Source: Alphaproteobacteria bacterium (lineage in GTDB: Bacteria > Pseudomonadota > Alphaproteobacteria > Caulobacterales > Caulobacteraceae). From it: a DNA stretch of 64,000 nt. The notes under the pieces are model-generated. The model was not told the DNA's origin. It was given only the letters and a program-made list of their open reading frames with translations, and did no database searches. The DNA lies in the NCBI GenBank assembly GCA_018821435.1, contig JAHJME010000036.1, positions 55,069-119,068 on the forward strand, given 5' to 3'. Positions 41,485-51,083 of this stretch are shown in pieces (within the stretch, counting starts at the first letter, position 1; every line of letters begins with the position of its first letter). The position numbers and the translations under genes were made by a program.

Positions 41485-43485
41485 ATGCCCAGGAACTACC
41501 TATTCAGCGCCGGCGTCGCCGCGCTGCTCATCGCCCAACCGGCTTTCGCGGCCGAGGGCGCGGCCATTGACGAGGTGATCGTCACCGGCACCCGCGCCGC
41601 GGATGGCGTCGACGCCAGCAAGATCGGCTCGTCCGTGACGGTCATCACCCCGCGGCAGATGGAAGATCGCCAGGTCCGCGTCGTCTCCGACGTGCTGCGC
41701 GACGTGCCGGGCTTCGCGGTCAGCCGGACAGGCGCCATCGGCGGCCAGACCCAGATCCGGGTGCGCGGGACCGAGGGCAACCACGTCCTGACCCTGATCG
41801 ACGGCATCGAGGCGTCCGACCCGTTCTTCGGCGAGTTCGACTTCGCCACCCTGATCAGCGACGACGTGGCCCGCATCGAGATCCTGCGCGGCGCCCAGAG
41901 CGCGCTGTACGGCTCTGACGCCATCGCCGGGGTGATCAACTACATCACTCCCACGGCCGCCGAAGCACCCGGCGCGCGGATGCGGGTGGAGTTCGGCTCG
42001 CAGGATACCCTTGGCGGTTCGGCCCGCTATGCGGCCGTGTTGGGCCCGCTGGACGTGGTGGTGAACGCCGGCGTCAATCGGACCGGCGGCTACGTCGGCC
42101 AGACCCTGCCGGGAGGCACGCGCAAGCTCAGCTCCGAACTGGAATCGTTCTCGGCCAAGGCCGGCTACCAGGTCACCGAGACCCTGAAGCTGCGCGGGGC
42201 CCTGCGCTACACGAACACCCACGCCGAGACGAACAGCTCCAGCTTCGGCCGGGGCCAGGTGGACAGCCCCGGGAATTACCTGGACGCGACCAACCTCTAC
42301 TACTTCCTGGGCGGTGATCTGGCCCTGCTGGACGGCGCCTGGACCCACAGCCTGTCGTACCAGGGCGTCGACGCGGAGCGGAACGGCTATGCCCGCAACG
42401 CCCGCTCCAGCGGCGATGACGGCCTGCGCAAGAAGGCCTCGTACGCCACGACATATCGGCTGGAGACCGGCAGCCTGACGCACCGGTTCACCGGCGCGTT
42501 CGACTGGGAGAAAGAGACCTACCAGAACACCTCGCCGGCCTCCTCCGGCGCCGACACGACCCGGCGCTCGATCAAGAACAAGGGCTTCGTCGGCCAGTAC
42601 GACCTGGAGATCGGCGACAACGCCGGCCTGGGCGGCGCGGTGCGCCACGACGACAACGATTTCTTCGACGACGCCACGACGTGGAAGGTCCAGGGCTTTT
42701 ACCGGTTCGGCGAGATGATCCGGGTCCGCGCGGCCGGCGGCACGGGGATCAAGAACCCGTCGCAGACCGAGCTGTTCGGCTTCAACGCCACCGGCCCGTT
42801 CCCCTTCCGCGGCAACCCCAACCTGAAGCCCGAGAAATCCGAGGGCTGGGAAGTCGGAACCGACCTGTCGTTCTGGGATGGCCGCGTCAGCCTGGGCGTA
42901 ACCTATTTCGACGCCACCCTGAAGAACGAGATCTTCTCGTACTTCGGCGGCGCGGGCCTGCCGGCCGCCTGTCCGGCGCCGCCAGCCGGGACCAGCACCA
43001 CCTGCAACCGCACCTTCGATTCCAAGCAGAAGGGCGTGGAGCTGTTCGGGACGATCGAGATCACCGACAGCCTCACGGTGTCGGGCGCCTATACCGACCT
43101 GAACGCCAAGGAGAACGGCCTGGAGGAGATCCGGCGCGCGCCCGACATCGGCAGCGCCAACATCACCTGGAAGCCGCTGGACGGCCGCGCGACGTTCAAT
43201 CTGAACGTCCGCTACAACGGTAAGCAGCTGGACTCGAACTTCTCGGGCATCAACCCGCCCTTCCTGGCCTCGCTGCCCGACGTGAAGCCCGCCACCGGCG
43301 CCAACGCCGGCAAGGTGGTGCTGCCGGCCTATACGCTGGTCAACCTGGCGGCCAGCTACGACCTTTCCGAGCACGTCGAGGTGTTCGGGCGGGTCGAGAA
43401 CTTGACGGATGAGGACTACTACGAAGTCTTCGCCTTCCCGACCCAGGGCCGCACGGCCACCGTCGGGGCGCGCATCAAGTTTTGA
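41485..43485 (+). CDS. btuB: TonB-dependent vitamin B12 receptor
   Basis: A 666-residue receptor with signal peptide (about 1-22), TonB box region IDEVIVTGTR, a plug with ILRGAQSALYGSDAIAGVIN, and a barrel ending in phenylalanine (VGARIKF). BtuB-type marks are the short plug loops, the RGTEGNHVLTLIDGIE block and the length. ATG 41485 is used because AGAGGGGGC at 41473-41481 precedes it; the frame is open back into the riboswitch, but that part is not plausible coding. Control by the B12 riboswitch and co-location with BtuF, BtuC and BtuD identify the ligand as cobalamin or a precursor. Confidence 0.93.
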   Translation: MPRNYLFSAGVAALLIAQPAFAAEGAAIDEVIVTGTRAADGVDASKIGSSVTVITPRQMEDRQVRVVSDVLRDVPGFAVSRTGAIGGQTQIRVRGTEGNHVLTLIDGIEASDPFFGEFDFATLISDDVARIEILRGAQSALYGSDAIAGVINYITPTAAEAPGARMRVEFGSQDTLGGSARYAAVLGPLDVVVNAGVNRTGGYVGQTLPGGTRKLSSELESFSAKAGYQVTETLKLRGALRYTNTHAETNSSSFGRGQVDSPGNYLDATNLYYFLGGDLALLDGAWTHSLSYQGVDAERNGYARNARSSGDDGLRKKASYATTYRLETGSLTHRFTGAFDWEKETYQNTSPASSGADTTRRSIKNKGFVGQYDLEIGDNAGLGGAVRHDDNDFFDDATTWKVQGFYRFGEMIRVRAAGGTGIKNPSQTELFGFNATGPFPFRGNPNLKPEKSEGWEVGTDLSFWDGRVSLGVTYFDATLKNEIFSYFGGAGLPAACPAPPAGTSTTCNRTFDSKQKGVELFGTIEITDSLTVSGAYTDLNAKENGLEEIRRAPDIGSANITWKPLDGRATFNLNVRYNGKQLDSNFSGINPPFLASLPDVKPATGANAGKVVLPAYTLVNLAASYDLSEHVEVFGRVENLTDEDYYEVFAFPTQGRTATVGARIKF

Positions 43486-43501
43486 GGACGAGCCGGGATC
43501 G

Positions 43502-44341
43502 ATGAGACGCGCCCTGCGCATCGCCGCGATCGCCATCGCCGCGGCCCTCCCTTCGGGGACGGCCGCGGCGAAACCGCAGCGTATCCTGTCGATGAACCAG
43601 TGCACCGACCTGTTGGTTCTGCAGCTTGTGCCCAAGATCCGCGTCGCAGGCGTGACCTACCTCGCCAGGCAGGGTGCGCGGTCGCTGTTCCCCGGCGCCG
43701 CCGATGGCATCGCCGTGAACTACGGGACGCCGGAAGACATCATCAAATTCCGTCCCGACCTGATCCTGACCGGCGACTTCTCGCTGGCGGTGACCCGACG
43801 CCTCGCCCACGAGGTCGGCGCGCCGCTGGTCGAGGTGAAGAGCGCCCGCACGTTCGACGACGTCCGCGCGGTCTTGCGCCAGATCGGCGAGGCGGTGGGA
43901 GAGCCGGCCCGCGCCCAGGCCTTGATCGCCCGGATGGATGTCCAACTCGCCGCACTCGCCGCGCACCGTCCGACCCGGCCGAACCGCATCGTCGCCTGGG
44001 ACGGCGGCGCGACGGTCCCGGGGACGGAGACCCTCGCCAATCAGATCATCCAGGCGGCCGGCGCCGTGAACATCGCCGCGCGGCCGGGCGTCATCTACAC
44101 AAGCTTCGGCGTCGAGGAACTGCTGCAGTCGCGGCCCGAGGCGCTGCTCTACGGCGGCGGCGACCGCCCGCTGGTCCAGAACGAGGAGAGCCGCCACCGG
44201 GCGATCCGCCAGATGTTCGCCGGCCGGAGGATCTCATACGTCGACGTCGCGTACAGCTGCGGCCTGCCGCAGTCCGCCCAGGCCGCCGTCGATCTGCGCC
44301 GCGCCCTGGATGCGCTGCCGCCGGCCGGGAGCCGTCCATGA
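43502..44341 (+). CDS. btuF: Cobalamin ABC transporter periplasmic binding protein
   Basis: A 279-residue class III solute-binding protein with signal peptide (about 1-23, ending AAA/K) and a long-helix fold. RILSMNQCTDLLVLQL at the N-terminus, KFRPDLILTGDFS, and GVEELLQSRPEALLYGGG are typical of BtuF/HutB-like proteins. ATG 43502 lies 16 bp after btuB. Its last codons overlap the permease start (ATGA at 44338-44341). It collects B12 from BtuB and docks onto the BtuCD complex. Confidence 0.88.
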   Translation: MRRALRIAAIAIAAALPSGTAAAKPQRILSMNQCTDLLVLQLVPKIRVAGVTYLARQGARSLFPGAADGIAVNYGTPEDIIKFRPDLILTGDFSLAVTRRLAHEVGAPLVEVKSARTFDDVRAVLRQIGEAVGEPARAQALIARMDVQLAALAAHRPTRPNRIVAWDGGATVPGTETLANQIIQAAGAVNIAARPGVIYTSFGVEELLQSRPEALLYGGGDRPLVQNEESRHRAIRQMFAGRRISYVDVAYSCGLPQSAQAAVDLRRALDALPPAGSRP

Positions 44342-45327
44342 AGCGCATCGCCGCGCCCATGAACCTGCTGGCCGTTCTGGTGCTGCTGGTGGCCGCCGCG
44401 GGCTCGCTGTTCCTCGGCCGTGTCAACATCAGTCCGCATGAGATCCTGGACGGCCTGTTCTCGTCCGACCTGAACCTGGCCCGGCTGGTGGTCGTGGAGC
44501 TCCGCCTGCCGCGCACCGTGCTGGCCGTGCTGGTGGGCGCATCGCTGGGACTTTCGGGCGCCGTGCTGCAGGGGCTTCTGCGCAATCCGCTGGCCGAGCC
44601 CGGCCTGCTGGGCGTCTCCAGCGGCGCGGCCCTTGGCGCCGTGATCTCGATCTATTTCAGCCTGTCGGCCGCCTTCGCCCTGGCGACGCCGTTGCTGGCT
44701 CTGGGCGGCGCGCTGGGGGCCGGCCTGCTCACCTTCACGCTGGGCCGGGGCGGCACGCTCAGCCTGATCCTCGCCGGCTCGGCGGTCTCGGGCCTGATGG
44801 CCGCCTTCCTGGCCATGGCGCTCAACTTCGCGCCAAACCCATACGCCGGCTTTGAGATGAGCACCTGGATGCTGGGGTCGCTGTCGCAGAAGAGCTGGGA
44901 CCACGTCCTGCTGGCGGGGCCGTTCATCCTGGCCGGCCTGGCGATCCTGGCAACCCAGGGCCGCGCCATCGACGCCCTGGCGCTGGGCGAGCAGCAGGCC
45001 GAGAGCCTGGGCATCGACCTGGATCGCGCGCGGCTGCTGGCGCTGCTGGGCGTCGGCCTGTCGGTGGGCGCCGCCACCTCGGTGACCGGCTCGGTCGGCT
45101 TCATCGGCCTGATCGCACCGCATCTGGTCCGGCCGTTCGTCGGCTACCAGCCCAGCCGGACGCTGCTGCCGTCGGCCCTGTTCGGCGCGGCGCTGCTGCT
45201 GCTGGCCGACATCGGCACGCGGGTGCTGCACACCAGTTCGGAACTGCGCCTGGGCGTGATTACCAGCCTGATCGGCACGCCGTTCTTCTTCTGGCTCGTC
45301 GTGCGTCTGCGGAAGCTCGCGCCGTGA
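44338..45327 (+). CDS. btuC: Cobalamin ABC transporter permease
   Basis: A 329-residue FecCD-family permease with about ten membrane segments. RLPRTVLAVLVGASLGLSGAVLQGLLRNPLAEPGLLGVSSGA is the family signature region, and SLGIDLDRARL and GFIGLIAPHLVRPFVG mark the ATPase-contacting loops. The start overlaps the btuF stop and the stop overlaps the btuD start, so translation is coupled throughout. It forms the inner-membrane channel for B12. Confidence 0.92.
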   Translation: MKRIAAPMNLLAVLVLLVAAAGSLFLGRVNISPHEILDGLFSSDLNLARLVVVELRLPRTVLAVLVGASLGLSGAVLQGLLRNPLAEPGLLGVSSGAALGAVISIYFSLSAAFALATPLLALGGALGAGLLTFTLGRGGTLSLILAGSAVSGLMAAFLAMALNFAPNPYAGFEMSTWMLGSLSQKSWDHVLLAGPFILAGLAILATQGRAIDALALGEQQAESLGIDLDRARLLALLGVGLSVGAATSVTGSVGFIGLIAPHLVRPFVGYQPSRTLLPSALFGAALLLLADIGTRVLHTSSELRLGVITSLIGTPFFFWLVVRLRKLAP

Positions 45328-46100
45328 GCCGGCTGGTGGCTCGCGACGTCACCGTCCGGCGGGGCGGCAGGGCCATTGTCGACAGCGTTTCGGCGACGCT
45401 GGAGGCCGGGACGTTCGTGGCGCTGATCGGCGCGAACGGCGCGGGCAAGTCCACGCTGCTGAACGCGCTGGCCGGCTTGCTGCGGCCCGACGCCGGCGTC
45501 GTTGCGCTGGATGGCCGCCCGGTGCTGGCCCTCGATCGTCGCGAGTTGGCGCGGCGCCGGGCCTATCTGCCGCAGAGCCTGCGCGCCGAATGGCCGATCT
45601 CGGTGGAGCGGCTTGTGGCGCTGGGCCTGACGCCGCAGCTGCCGGCGTTCGGCGGGCTGCCGGGTGGGTTCGAACCGCGACTGACCCAGGCGATCCAGGC
45701 CTGCGATCTGGTCGCTCACCGGTTCCAGGCGGCCACGACACTTTCGGGCGGTGAACTGGCCCGCGCCATGCTGGCTCGCGCCCTGATCGGCGACCCCGAC
45801 GTGCTGCTGGCCGACGAGCCGGTCTCGGACCTGGATCCGCGCCACCGCCTGGACACCGTGGCCCGCCTGCGTCGGCTGGCGGTGGACGACGGTCGGTTGG
45901 TGGTCGCCACGATCCATGACCTGACCCTGGCCGCCCGTCACGCCACGCACCTCATGGCGCTGCGCGAAGGCCGGCTCGTCGCCTTCGGGCCGATGGCCGA
46001 GATCCTGACCGCCGAACTGTTGCGCGAGGTCTTCGAGGTCGAGGCCCGGGTCTCCGGGGCGGGCGCGGACGCCCTGGTCGACTACGTCGGAACCGTCTGA
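45324..46100 (+). CDS. btuD: Cobalamin ABC transporter ATP-binding protein
   Basis: A 258-residue ABC ATPase. Walker A is GANGAGKST (about residues 37-45), the signature is LSGGELARAMLARAL, Walker B is VLLADEPVSDLD, and the switch histidine is in ATIHDLTLAARH. GTG 45324 overlaps the btuC stop. cobQ follows after 2 bp. It powers B12 import. Confidence 0.9.
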   Translation: MSRLVARDVTVRRGGRAIVDSVSATLEAGTFVALIGANGAGKSTLLNALAGLLRPDAGVVALDGRPVLALDRRELARRRAYLPQSLRAEWPISVERLVALGLTPQLPAFGGLPGGFEPRLTQAIQACDLVAHRFQAATTLSGGELARAMLARALIGDPDVLLADEPVSDLDPRHRLDTVARLRRLAVDDGRLVVATIHDLTLAARHATHLMALREGRLVAFGPMAEILTAELLREVFEVEARVSGAGADALVDYVGTV

Positions 46101-46102
46101 CC

Positions 46103-47572
46103 GTGGCCGCTGCGCTGATGCTGCAGGGCTGCGGCTCGGACGTTGGCAAGTCCGTGCTAGTCGGGGGGCTCTGCCGCCTGTTCGCCAATCGCGGGCTGGT
46201 CGTCCGGCCGTTCAAGCCGCAAAATATGTCGAACAACGCCGCCGTCACCGCCGAGGGGGGCGAGATCGGTCGGGCCCAGGCGTTGCAGGCGCTCGCCTGC
46301 CGCACGCCGCCGACCGTCCACATGAACCCGGTGCTGCTGAAGCCGCAGTCGGACGTCGGCGCCCAGTTGGTGGTGCGCGGGAAGGTGGAGGGAACCTGGC
46401 AGGCGGCGGCCTATCAGGACCGCAAGGCCTCGCTGCTCCCGACCGTGGTCGAGAGCTTCCAACGCCTATCGGCCGAAGCCGATCTGGTCATGGTCGAAGG
46501 CGCGGGCAGCCCGGCCGAGACCAATCTGCGGGCCAACGACATCGCCAACATGGGCTTCGCTCACGCCGCCGACGTGCCGGTGGTGCTGGTGGGCGACATC
46601 GACCGAGGCCATGTGATCGCCAGCCTGGTGGGCGCCCACGTGGTGCTGGACGAGGCCGACCGGGATCGCATCAAGGGCTTCCTGATCAACAAGTTTCGCG
46701 GCGATCCGCGGCTGTTCGACGAGGGCCGGGCCGAAATCGTGCGGCGCACCGGCTGGGCGGACATGGGCCTGGCCCCATGGCTGACGGCGGCGAGCCGCCT
46801 GCCCGCCGAGGACGCCGTGGTGCTGGAGAAGCCCGGCGACCCCGCGCGCCGTCGCGTCACGATCGCCGTGCCGATGCTGTCGCGCATCGCCAACTTTGAC
46901 GACTTCGACCCTTTGCGCGGCGAGCCGGACGTGGACCTGAGGTTCATTCCGCCGGGCAAGCCGCTGCCCGGCGACGCCGACCTGGTGATCCTACCTGGGA
47001 CCAAGGCGACCTTGGCCGACCTGGCCTTCCTGCGCGGGCAAGGCTGGGACGTCGATCTGGCAGGCCATGTCCGGCGCGGCGGCCGGGTGCTGGGGATCTG
47101 CGGCGGCTACCAGATGCTGGGCGCGCGTATCGCCGATCCGAATGGTGTCGAAGGGCCGCCCGGATCGGCGGCGGGCCTGGGCCTGCTGGAGGTCGAGACG
47201 GTGCTGACCGGCGACAAGGTGCTGCGCCCGGTCACCGGCACACTGCACGGCGGCGGCGATTTCCGGGGCTACGAGATCCACGTCGGCCAGACCACCGGCG
47301 CCGGCCTCGCCCGGCCGATGCTGACCTTCGCGGACGGAACGCCGGAAGGCGCCGTGTCGGCCGATGGCCGGATCGCGGGCTGCTATGTCCACGGCCTGTT
47401 CGCCGCCACGCCCGCCCGCACCGCTATCCTGGGCAGCCTCGGCGCGACCTCGGGCGTCGGGGACTACGACGCGGTGGTGGACGCGGCCCTCGACGATATC
47501 GCCGCCGAGCTCGAACACGCCTTCGATATCGCCGCCCTGGCCCGGCTCGCAGGCCTGGAGCGCTTCGGGTGA
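46103..47572 (+). CDS. cobQ: Cobyric acid synthase (adenosylcobyric acid synthase, glutamine-hydrolysing)
   Basis: A 489-residue CobQ/CbiP enzyme that amidates adenosylcobyrinic acid a,c-diamide to cobyric acid. The N-terminal ATPase domain has LQGCGSDVGKS and PFKPQNMSNNAAVT; the C-terminal class I glutaminase domain has the nucleophile cysteine in LGICGGYQMLG (about C333) and GYEIHVGQT with the histidine. It starts at GTG 46103, 2 bp after btuD. Coupling to B12 uptake genes suggests scavenging and remodelling of corrinoids; the other synthesis genes are not here. Confidence 0.93.
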   Translation: MAAALMLQGCGSDVGKSVLVGGLCRLFANRGLVVRPFKPQNMSNNAAVTAEGGEIGRAQALQALACRTPPTVHMNPVLLKPQSDVGAQLVVRGKVEGTWQAAAYQDRKASLLPTVVESFQRLSAEADLVMVEGAGSPAETNLRANDIANMGFAHAADVPVVLVGDIDRGHVIASLVGAHVVLDEADRDRIKGFLINKFRGDPRLFDEGRAEIVRRTGWADMGLAPWLTAASRLPAEDAVVLEKPGDPARRRVTIAVPMLSRIANFDDFDPLRGEPDVDLRFIPPGKPLPGDADLVILPGTKATLADLAFLRGQGWDVDLAGHVRRGGRVLGICGGYQMLGARIADPNGVEGPPGSAAGLGLLEVETVLTGDKVLRPVTGTLHGGGDFRGYEIHVGQTTGAGLARPMLTFADGTPEGAVSADGRIAGCYVHGLFAATPARTAILGSLGATSGVGDYDAVVDAALDDIAAELEHAFDIAALARLAGLERFG

Positions 47573-47576
47573 CGAC

Positions 47577-47596
47577 CTAGCCGCGCTGACGGCTAG
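47577..47596. terminator. Short hairpin between cobQ and the convergent HTH gene
   Basis: CTAGCCG and CGGCTAG form a perfect 7-bp stem with a 6-base loop, 4 bp after the cobQ stop and overlapping the stop of the minus-strand gene. No U-tract follows in either direction, so this is at best a weak bidirectional terminator. Confidence 0.35.
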
Positions 47597-47889
47597 CGGC
47601 CGGTCTCCGGCGGTGGCGCAGGGGCCTCGAATCCATCCGGCAGAAATCCGCGCAGGAGGGCTTCGACCGCGACCGTGACCGGGCCGGAGATCTGGCGCTT
47701 GCCCGCCTCCATCTCCAGGACCCGACTGCCGCCGTGGCTCTCGGCGAACCGGAGCGCGCGCGCCAGGTCCGCGGGTGTCCACCCCATGGCTTCACGGGCT
47801 TGTCGAAGATGGGCGCCGTTCTCAATCACGATTGCGTCTCTGGAAGCGTGCTGGGCGGACTTCTTACGCCAATGATGCCCAGACCGCAC
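47593..47889 (-). CDS. Small XRE-like helix-turn-helix protein
   Basis: A protein of up to 98 residues whose central part LRQAREAMGWTPADLARALRF, then RVLEMEAGKRQISGPVTVAVEALL, fits a Cro/C1-type helix-turn-helix: recognition of a short motif followed by the LE-AGKR turn and a last helix. The start is uncertain. ATG 47889 gives 98 residues; GTG 47829 gives 78 and begins at the conserved domain. It is convergent with cobQ and divergent from the STN-receptor gene. Target unknown. Confidence 0.6.
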   Translation of the reverse strand: MRSGHHWRKKSAQHASRDAIVIENGAHLRQAREAMGWTPADLARALRFAESHGGSRVLEMEAGKRQISGPVTVAVEALLRGFLPDGFEAPAPPPETGR

Positions 47890-48057
47890 CGGGTGAGTGA
47901 ACCGTGGGATCGATGGCTGATCCCGGGCCGCGCTCGACCTCGGCTTGACGGCGCCGTCTTGGCCGGCCTCTTGAGGGTCATGATCGTGTGCCCCTGCTGC
48001 CGCCGGCGCTCGCTTGGCGGTATGATCGGCCGCGAAGCGGGTGAGTCCCGTGGGGGA

Positions 48058-50472
48058 ATGGGTAAAGCCAGCATGACGTCAGCCGAACCCTGGCGTCTCC
48101 TCGTCCGCATCGGCTTGGCCGGCGGCTTGTGGCTCGCCGCGACGGCGGCCTACGCGGAGCCGGCTCATATCCTTCGGTTGCCCGCAGAGCCGGTCGATCG
48201 GGCGCTGGTGCGGTTCGGCGTCCAAGCCGGGGTATCGGTCGGCGGGTTCCCGGTCGCCGGCTGTACGGGGGAGAGCCGCCCGGTGATCGGCGTTCTCACC
48301 GCCTCGACGGCGCTGCGCCGGTTGCTGCCGCCCGGCTGCACGTTCGAACGGATCGATGAAAAGGCGTTCCGTATCGCGGCGCAAAGGGTCCCACCCGCGC
48401 CGCACGTCGCACCGACCCTTGCGCCGGCGCCCACCACCAACGACCTGGACGAGGTGGTCGTGACGGCGGAGAAGCGCCGCGAGCCGCTTCGGGGCAGCCC
48501 GTTCGCGGTTAGCGTCGTCACCACCGAGGACCTGGAGCGGCTGGGGGCCAGCGATTTCGCCGACGCCGCCCTGCAGTTCCCCGGGGTCGCGGAGACGAAC
48601 CTCGGGCCGGGCCGCAACAAGATCTTCATCCGCGGCATCTCGGACGGTGCGTTCACCGGCCGCACGCAGTCGACGGTGGGGCTGTACCTCGACGATGTGC
48701 AGATCACCTATAACGCCCCCGATCCCGACCTGCGCCTTGCCGACGTCAAGCAGGTCGAAGTGCTGCGCGGGCCGCAAGGCACGCTCTACGGATCCGGTTC
48801 GATCGGCGGCATCGTGCGGATGGTCACCGCCCCGCCCGACCCCACGGCGTTCGCCGCCGCGGCCTCGGTCGAAGGCATGATCAACGAGCACAAGGACCGG
48901 TCGTTCAGCATGGAGGCGATGCTGAACGCGCCACTGCTGGAGGGAAAGGCCGCCGTCCGCGCCGTCGTCTATCGCGATGAACTGGCCGGCTACCTCGACA
49001 ACCCGCGGCTGGGGCTGGAAGACGTCAATCGTGGTCGCCGCACCGGGGGGCGTGTGGCCGCGCGCATCGAGCTGCCGGGCGGCTGGCAGGCGCAGGCGAA
49101 CGTCGTCCGGCAGGCCCTCAACACATCGGACAGCCAATACACTCAGGGCGGCGCACGCCTCACCCGTGATGCGGCGATCCTCGAACCGCACGACAACGAC
49201 TTCACCCTGATCGGCGGGACGTTGGCGCATCCGGGTTCGATGGTCGACCTGCGCGTGTCGGCGGCCTACATCGATCACGACCTGACCACCCGCTATGACG
49301 CCACGGGCGCGTTCGACCTAGCGCCGGGGGCCCTCGCCGCCTTCGACGAGGCCCAGGTGGTGGAGCTCTGGGTGGGCGAGGCGGTGGCTGCGTCCGCGGG
49401 CCAGACCCGACTGCGCTGGCTGGTGGGCCTGTTCGGGTCGCTGACCCACGACACCAGCAGCGGCCTGCTCGACGCCAGGCTCTCCGGCGGCGCATCGCGC
49501 TCGGTCTTCCAGCGCCGCGACCGGCTGCAGGAAGCGGCGGTCTTCGGCGAACTGACCTACGATCTCACGCCACGGATTACCGCCACGCTGGGCGGGCGCC
49601 TGTTCGCCACGCGCGTCGAAACCCGGTCGGGAGGCTTTGGCCTGGCGCGACCGCCGTTGCCCGACATCCAGGCCCATCTCACCGACGAGGGCTTTGCGCC
49701 CAAAGCCCGGCTGAGCTACGCCTTCGCCCCAGGGTTGGTCGCCTATGCCCAGGTCCAGGACGGCTATCGCGCCGGCGGCTTCGACGTGCCGGCTGCGGCG
49801 GACGGCGCGACCGCCGAGACCGATGTCGGCAGCTATCGGCCGGATCGTCTCCGCAGTTACGAGGTCGGGGGCGAGGCCACGCTGTTCGACGGCGCCCTGA
49901 CCGTGCGTGGCGCGCTCTTCACGGCGATCTGGCGCAACGTCCAGACGGACCAGTTCCGCCCCTCGGGGCTGCCGGTGACGCTCAACATCGGCGACGGTTC
50001 GAACCGGGGCGTGGAGTTCGAGGCGGTCTGGAAGCCCGATGCTCACTGGCGCTTGAGGGTGAGCGGTCTGGTGGACGAGCCGGAACTGACCCGGACCAGC
50101 GACCAGTTCCCGGCGCAGGTCGATATCGGCCTGCCGGGCGTCGCCAAGCACACGGCTGCGGTGGATGTGAGCTACGGCTGGAACCTGCCCCATGATCTCA
50201 AGGCCGAGGTCTCGGCCCAGGCGTCCTATGTCGGCCGGTCGTTCCTCACGTTCGACGGCGGGGCGGCCACGGCGATGGGCGACTACGGGCAGGGGCGGAT
50301 CGCGGCTACTGTAAAGGGCGCTCGCTGGCAGGCGCAGGCCTACGTGGCCAACGTGACCGACGAGGAGGGCAACACCTTCGCCTACGGCAATCCGTTCAGT
50401 CGCATGCGCGCGCGCCAAGCCACGCCGCTGCCGCCACGCACCTTCGGGCTTGCGTTGCGCCGCAGCTTCTAA
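48058..50472 (+). CDS. TonB-dependent transducer with STN domain
   Basis: An 804-residue receptor with signal peptide (ending TAAYA/E), a short STN domain (HILRLPAEPVDRALVRFGVQ, ending LPPGCTFERIDEKAFRI), TonB box region LDEVVVTAEKRREPL, plug motif VLRGPQGTLYGSGSIGGIV and a barrel ending in phenylalanine (ALRRSF). ATG 48058 directly follows GGGGGA; the in-frame ATG at 48073 is an alternative with similar merit. The sigma factor and FecR genes lie downstream rather than upstream, the reverse of the set at 34450. Ligand unknown. Confidence 0.9.
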   Translation: MGKASMTSAEPWRLLVRIGLAGGLWLAATAAYAEPAHILRLPAEPVDRALVRFGVQAGVSVGGFPVAGCTGESRPVIGVLTASTALRRLLPPGCTFERIDEKAFRIAAQRVPPAPHVAPTLAPAPTTNDLDEVVVTAEKRREPLRGSPFAVSVVTTEDLERLGASDFADAALQFPGVAETNLGPGRNKIFIRGISDGAFTGRTQSTVGLYLDDVQITYNAPDPDLRLADVKQVEVLRGPQGTLYGSGSIGGIVRMVTAPPDPTAFAAAASVEGMINEHKDRSFSMEAMLNAPLLEGKAAVRAVVYRDELAGYLDNPRLGLEDVNRGRRTGGRVAARIELPGGWQAQANVVRQALNTSDSQYTQGGARLTRDAAILEPHDNDFTLIGGTLAHPGSMVDLRVSAAYIDHDLTTRYDATGAFDLAPGALAAFDEAQVVELWVGEAVAASAGQTRLRWLVGLFGSLTHDTSSGLLDARLSGGASRSVFQRRDRLQEAAVFGELTYDLTPRITATLGGRLFATRVETRSGGFGLARPPLPDIQAHLTDEGFAPKARLSYAFAPGLVAYAQVQDGYRAGGFDVPAAADGATAETDVGSYRPDRLRSYEVGGEATLFDGALTVRGALFTAIWRNVQTDQFRPSGLPVTLNIGDGSNRGVEFEAVWKPDAHWRLRVSGLVDEPELTRTSDQFPAQVDIGLPGVAKHTAAVDVSYGWNLPHDLKAEVSAQASYVGRSFLTFDGGAATAMGDYGQGRIAATVKGARWQAQAYVANVTDEEGNTFAYGNPFSRMRARQATPLPPRTFGLALRRSF

Positions 50473-50485
50473 TTGAACAGGGGTG

Positions 50486-51004
50486 ATGACGGACGCCCGA
50501 TCCGCGCTGCTGGCGGCTTATCTCGAGCGTCGCGAGGACCTCGTGCGGTTCTTCGCCATGCGCTTGAAGTCGCCGGCCGCGGGCGAGGACTTGGTGCAGG
50601 ACATCTATCTGCGGATCGCCGCGGTGGAGCCGGGCGTCGATGTGCGCAACGCCGCCGGTTATCTGTACCGCCTGGGTTCCAACCTGATGCTGGACAAGAT
50701 CCGCGGCGAGCGGCGCAGCGCGGCGCGCGACCACGACTGGCGCGACAGCCACCGGACGGTCGTCGGGGCGGACGAGGTCTCCGAGGAGCCGCCGGCCGAC
50801 GCGACCGTGGCGGCCCGTCAGCGGCTGGAGGCCGTTGTCGCCGTCCTGAAGGAGTTGCCCGATCAGACCCAGCGGGTGTTCCGGATGCACAAGTTCGACG
50901 GCCTGAGCCATACCGAGGTCGCCCAGACGCTGGGGATCTCGCGCAGCGCCGTGGAAAAGCATTGCATGGCCGCGCTGAAGCGCCTGGCGGAGCGGCTCCG
51001 ATGA
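50486..51004 (+). CDS. ECF sigma factor, FecI-like
   Basis: A 172-residue sigma factor. Region 2 is KSPAAGEDLVQDIYLRIAAV and the region 4 helix-turn-helix is LSHTEVAQTLGISRSAVEKH. It starts at ATG 50486 or the adjacent GTG 50483, 10-13 bp after the receptor stop, with AGGGG just before. It is paired with the FecR-type gene at 51084. Together with the STN receptor it should form a ligand-responsive cell-surface signalling circuit. Confidence 0.9.
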   Translation: MTDARSALLAAYLERREDLVRFFAMRLKSPAAGEDLVQDIYLRIAAVEPGVDVRNAAGYLYRLGSNLMLDKIRGERRSAARDHDWRDSHRTVVGADEVSEEPPADATVAARQRLEAVVAVLKELPDQTQRVFRMHKFDGLSHTEVAQTLGISRSAVEKHCMAALKRLAERLR

Positions 51005-51083
51005 TGCGCCTGGAGGTGTTCGGGACGCGGTGGCGTCATGTGTGCGAGGGCTGGCGCGATCGGGCGCCGAGGACAGTGGGTCG

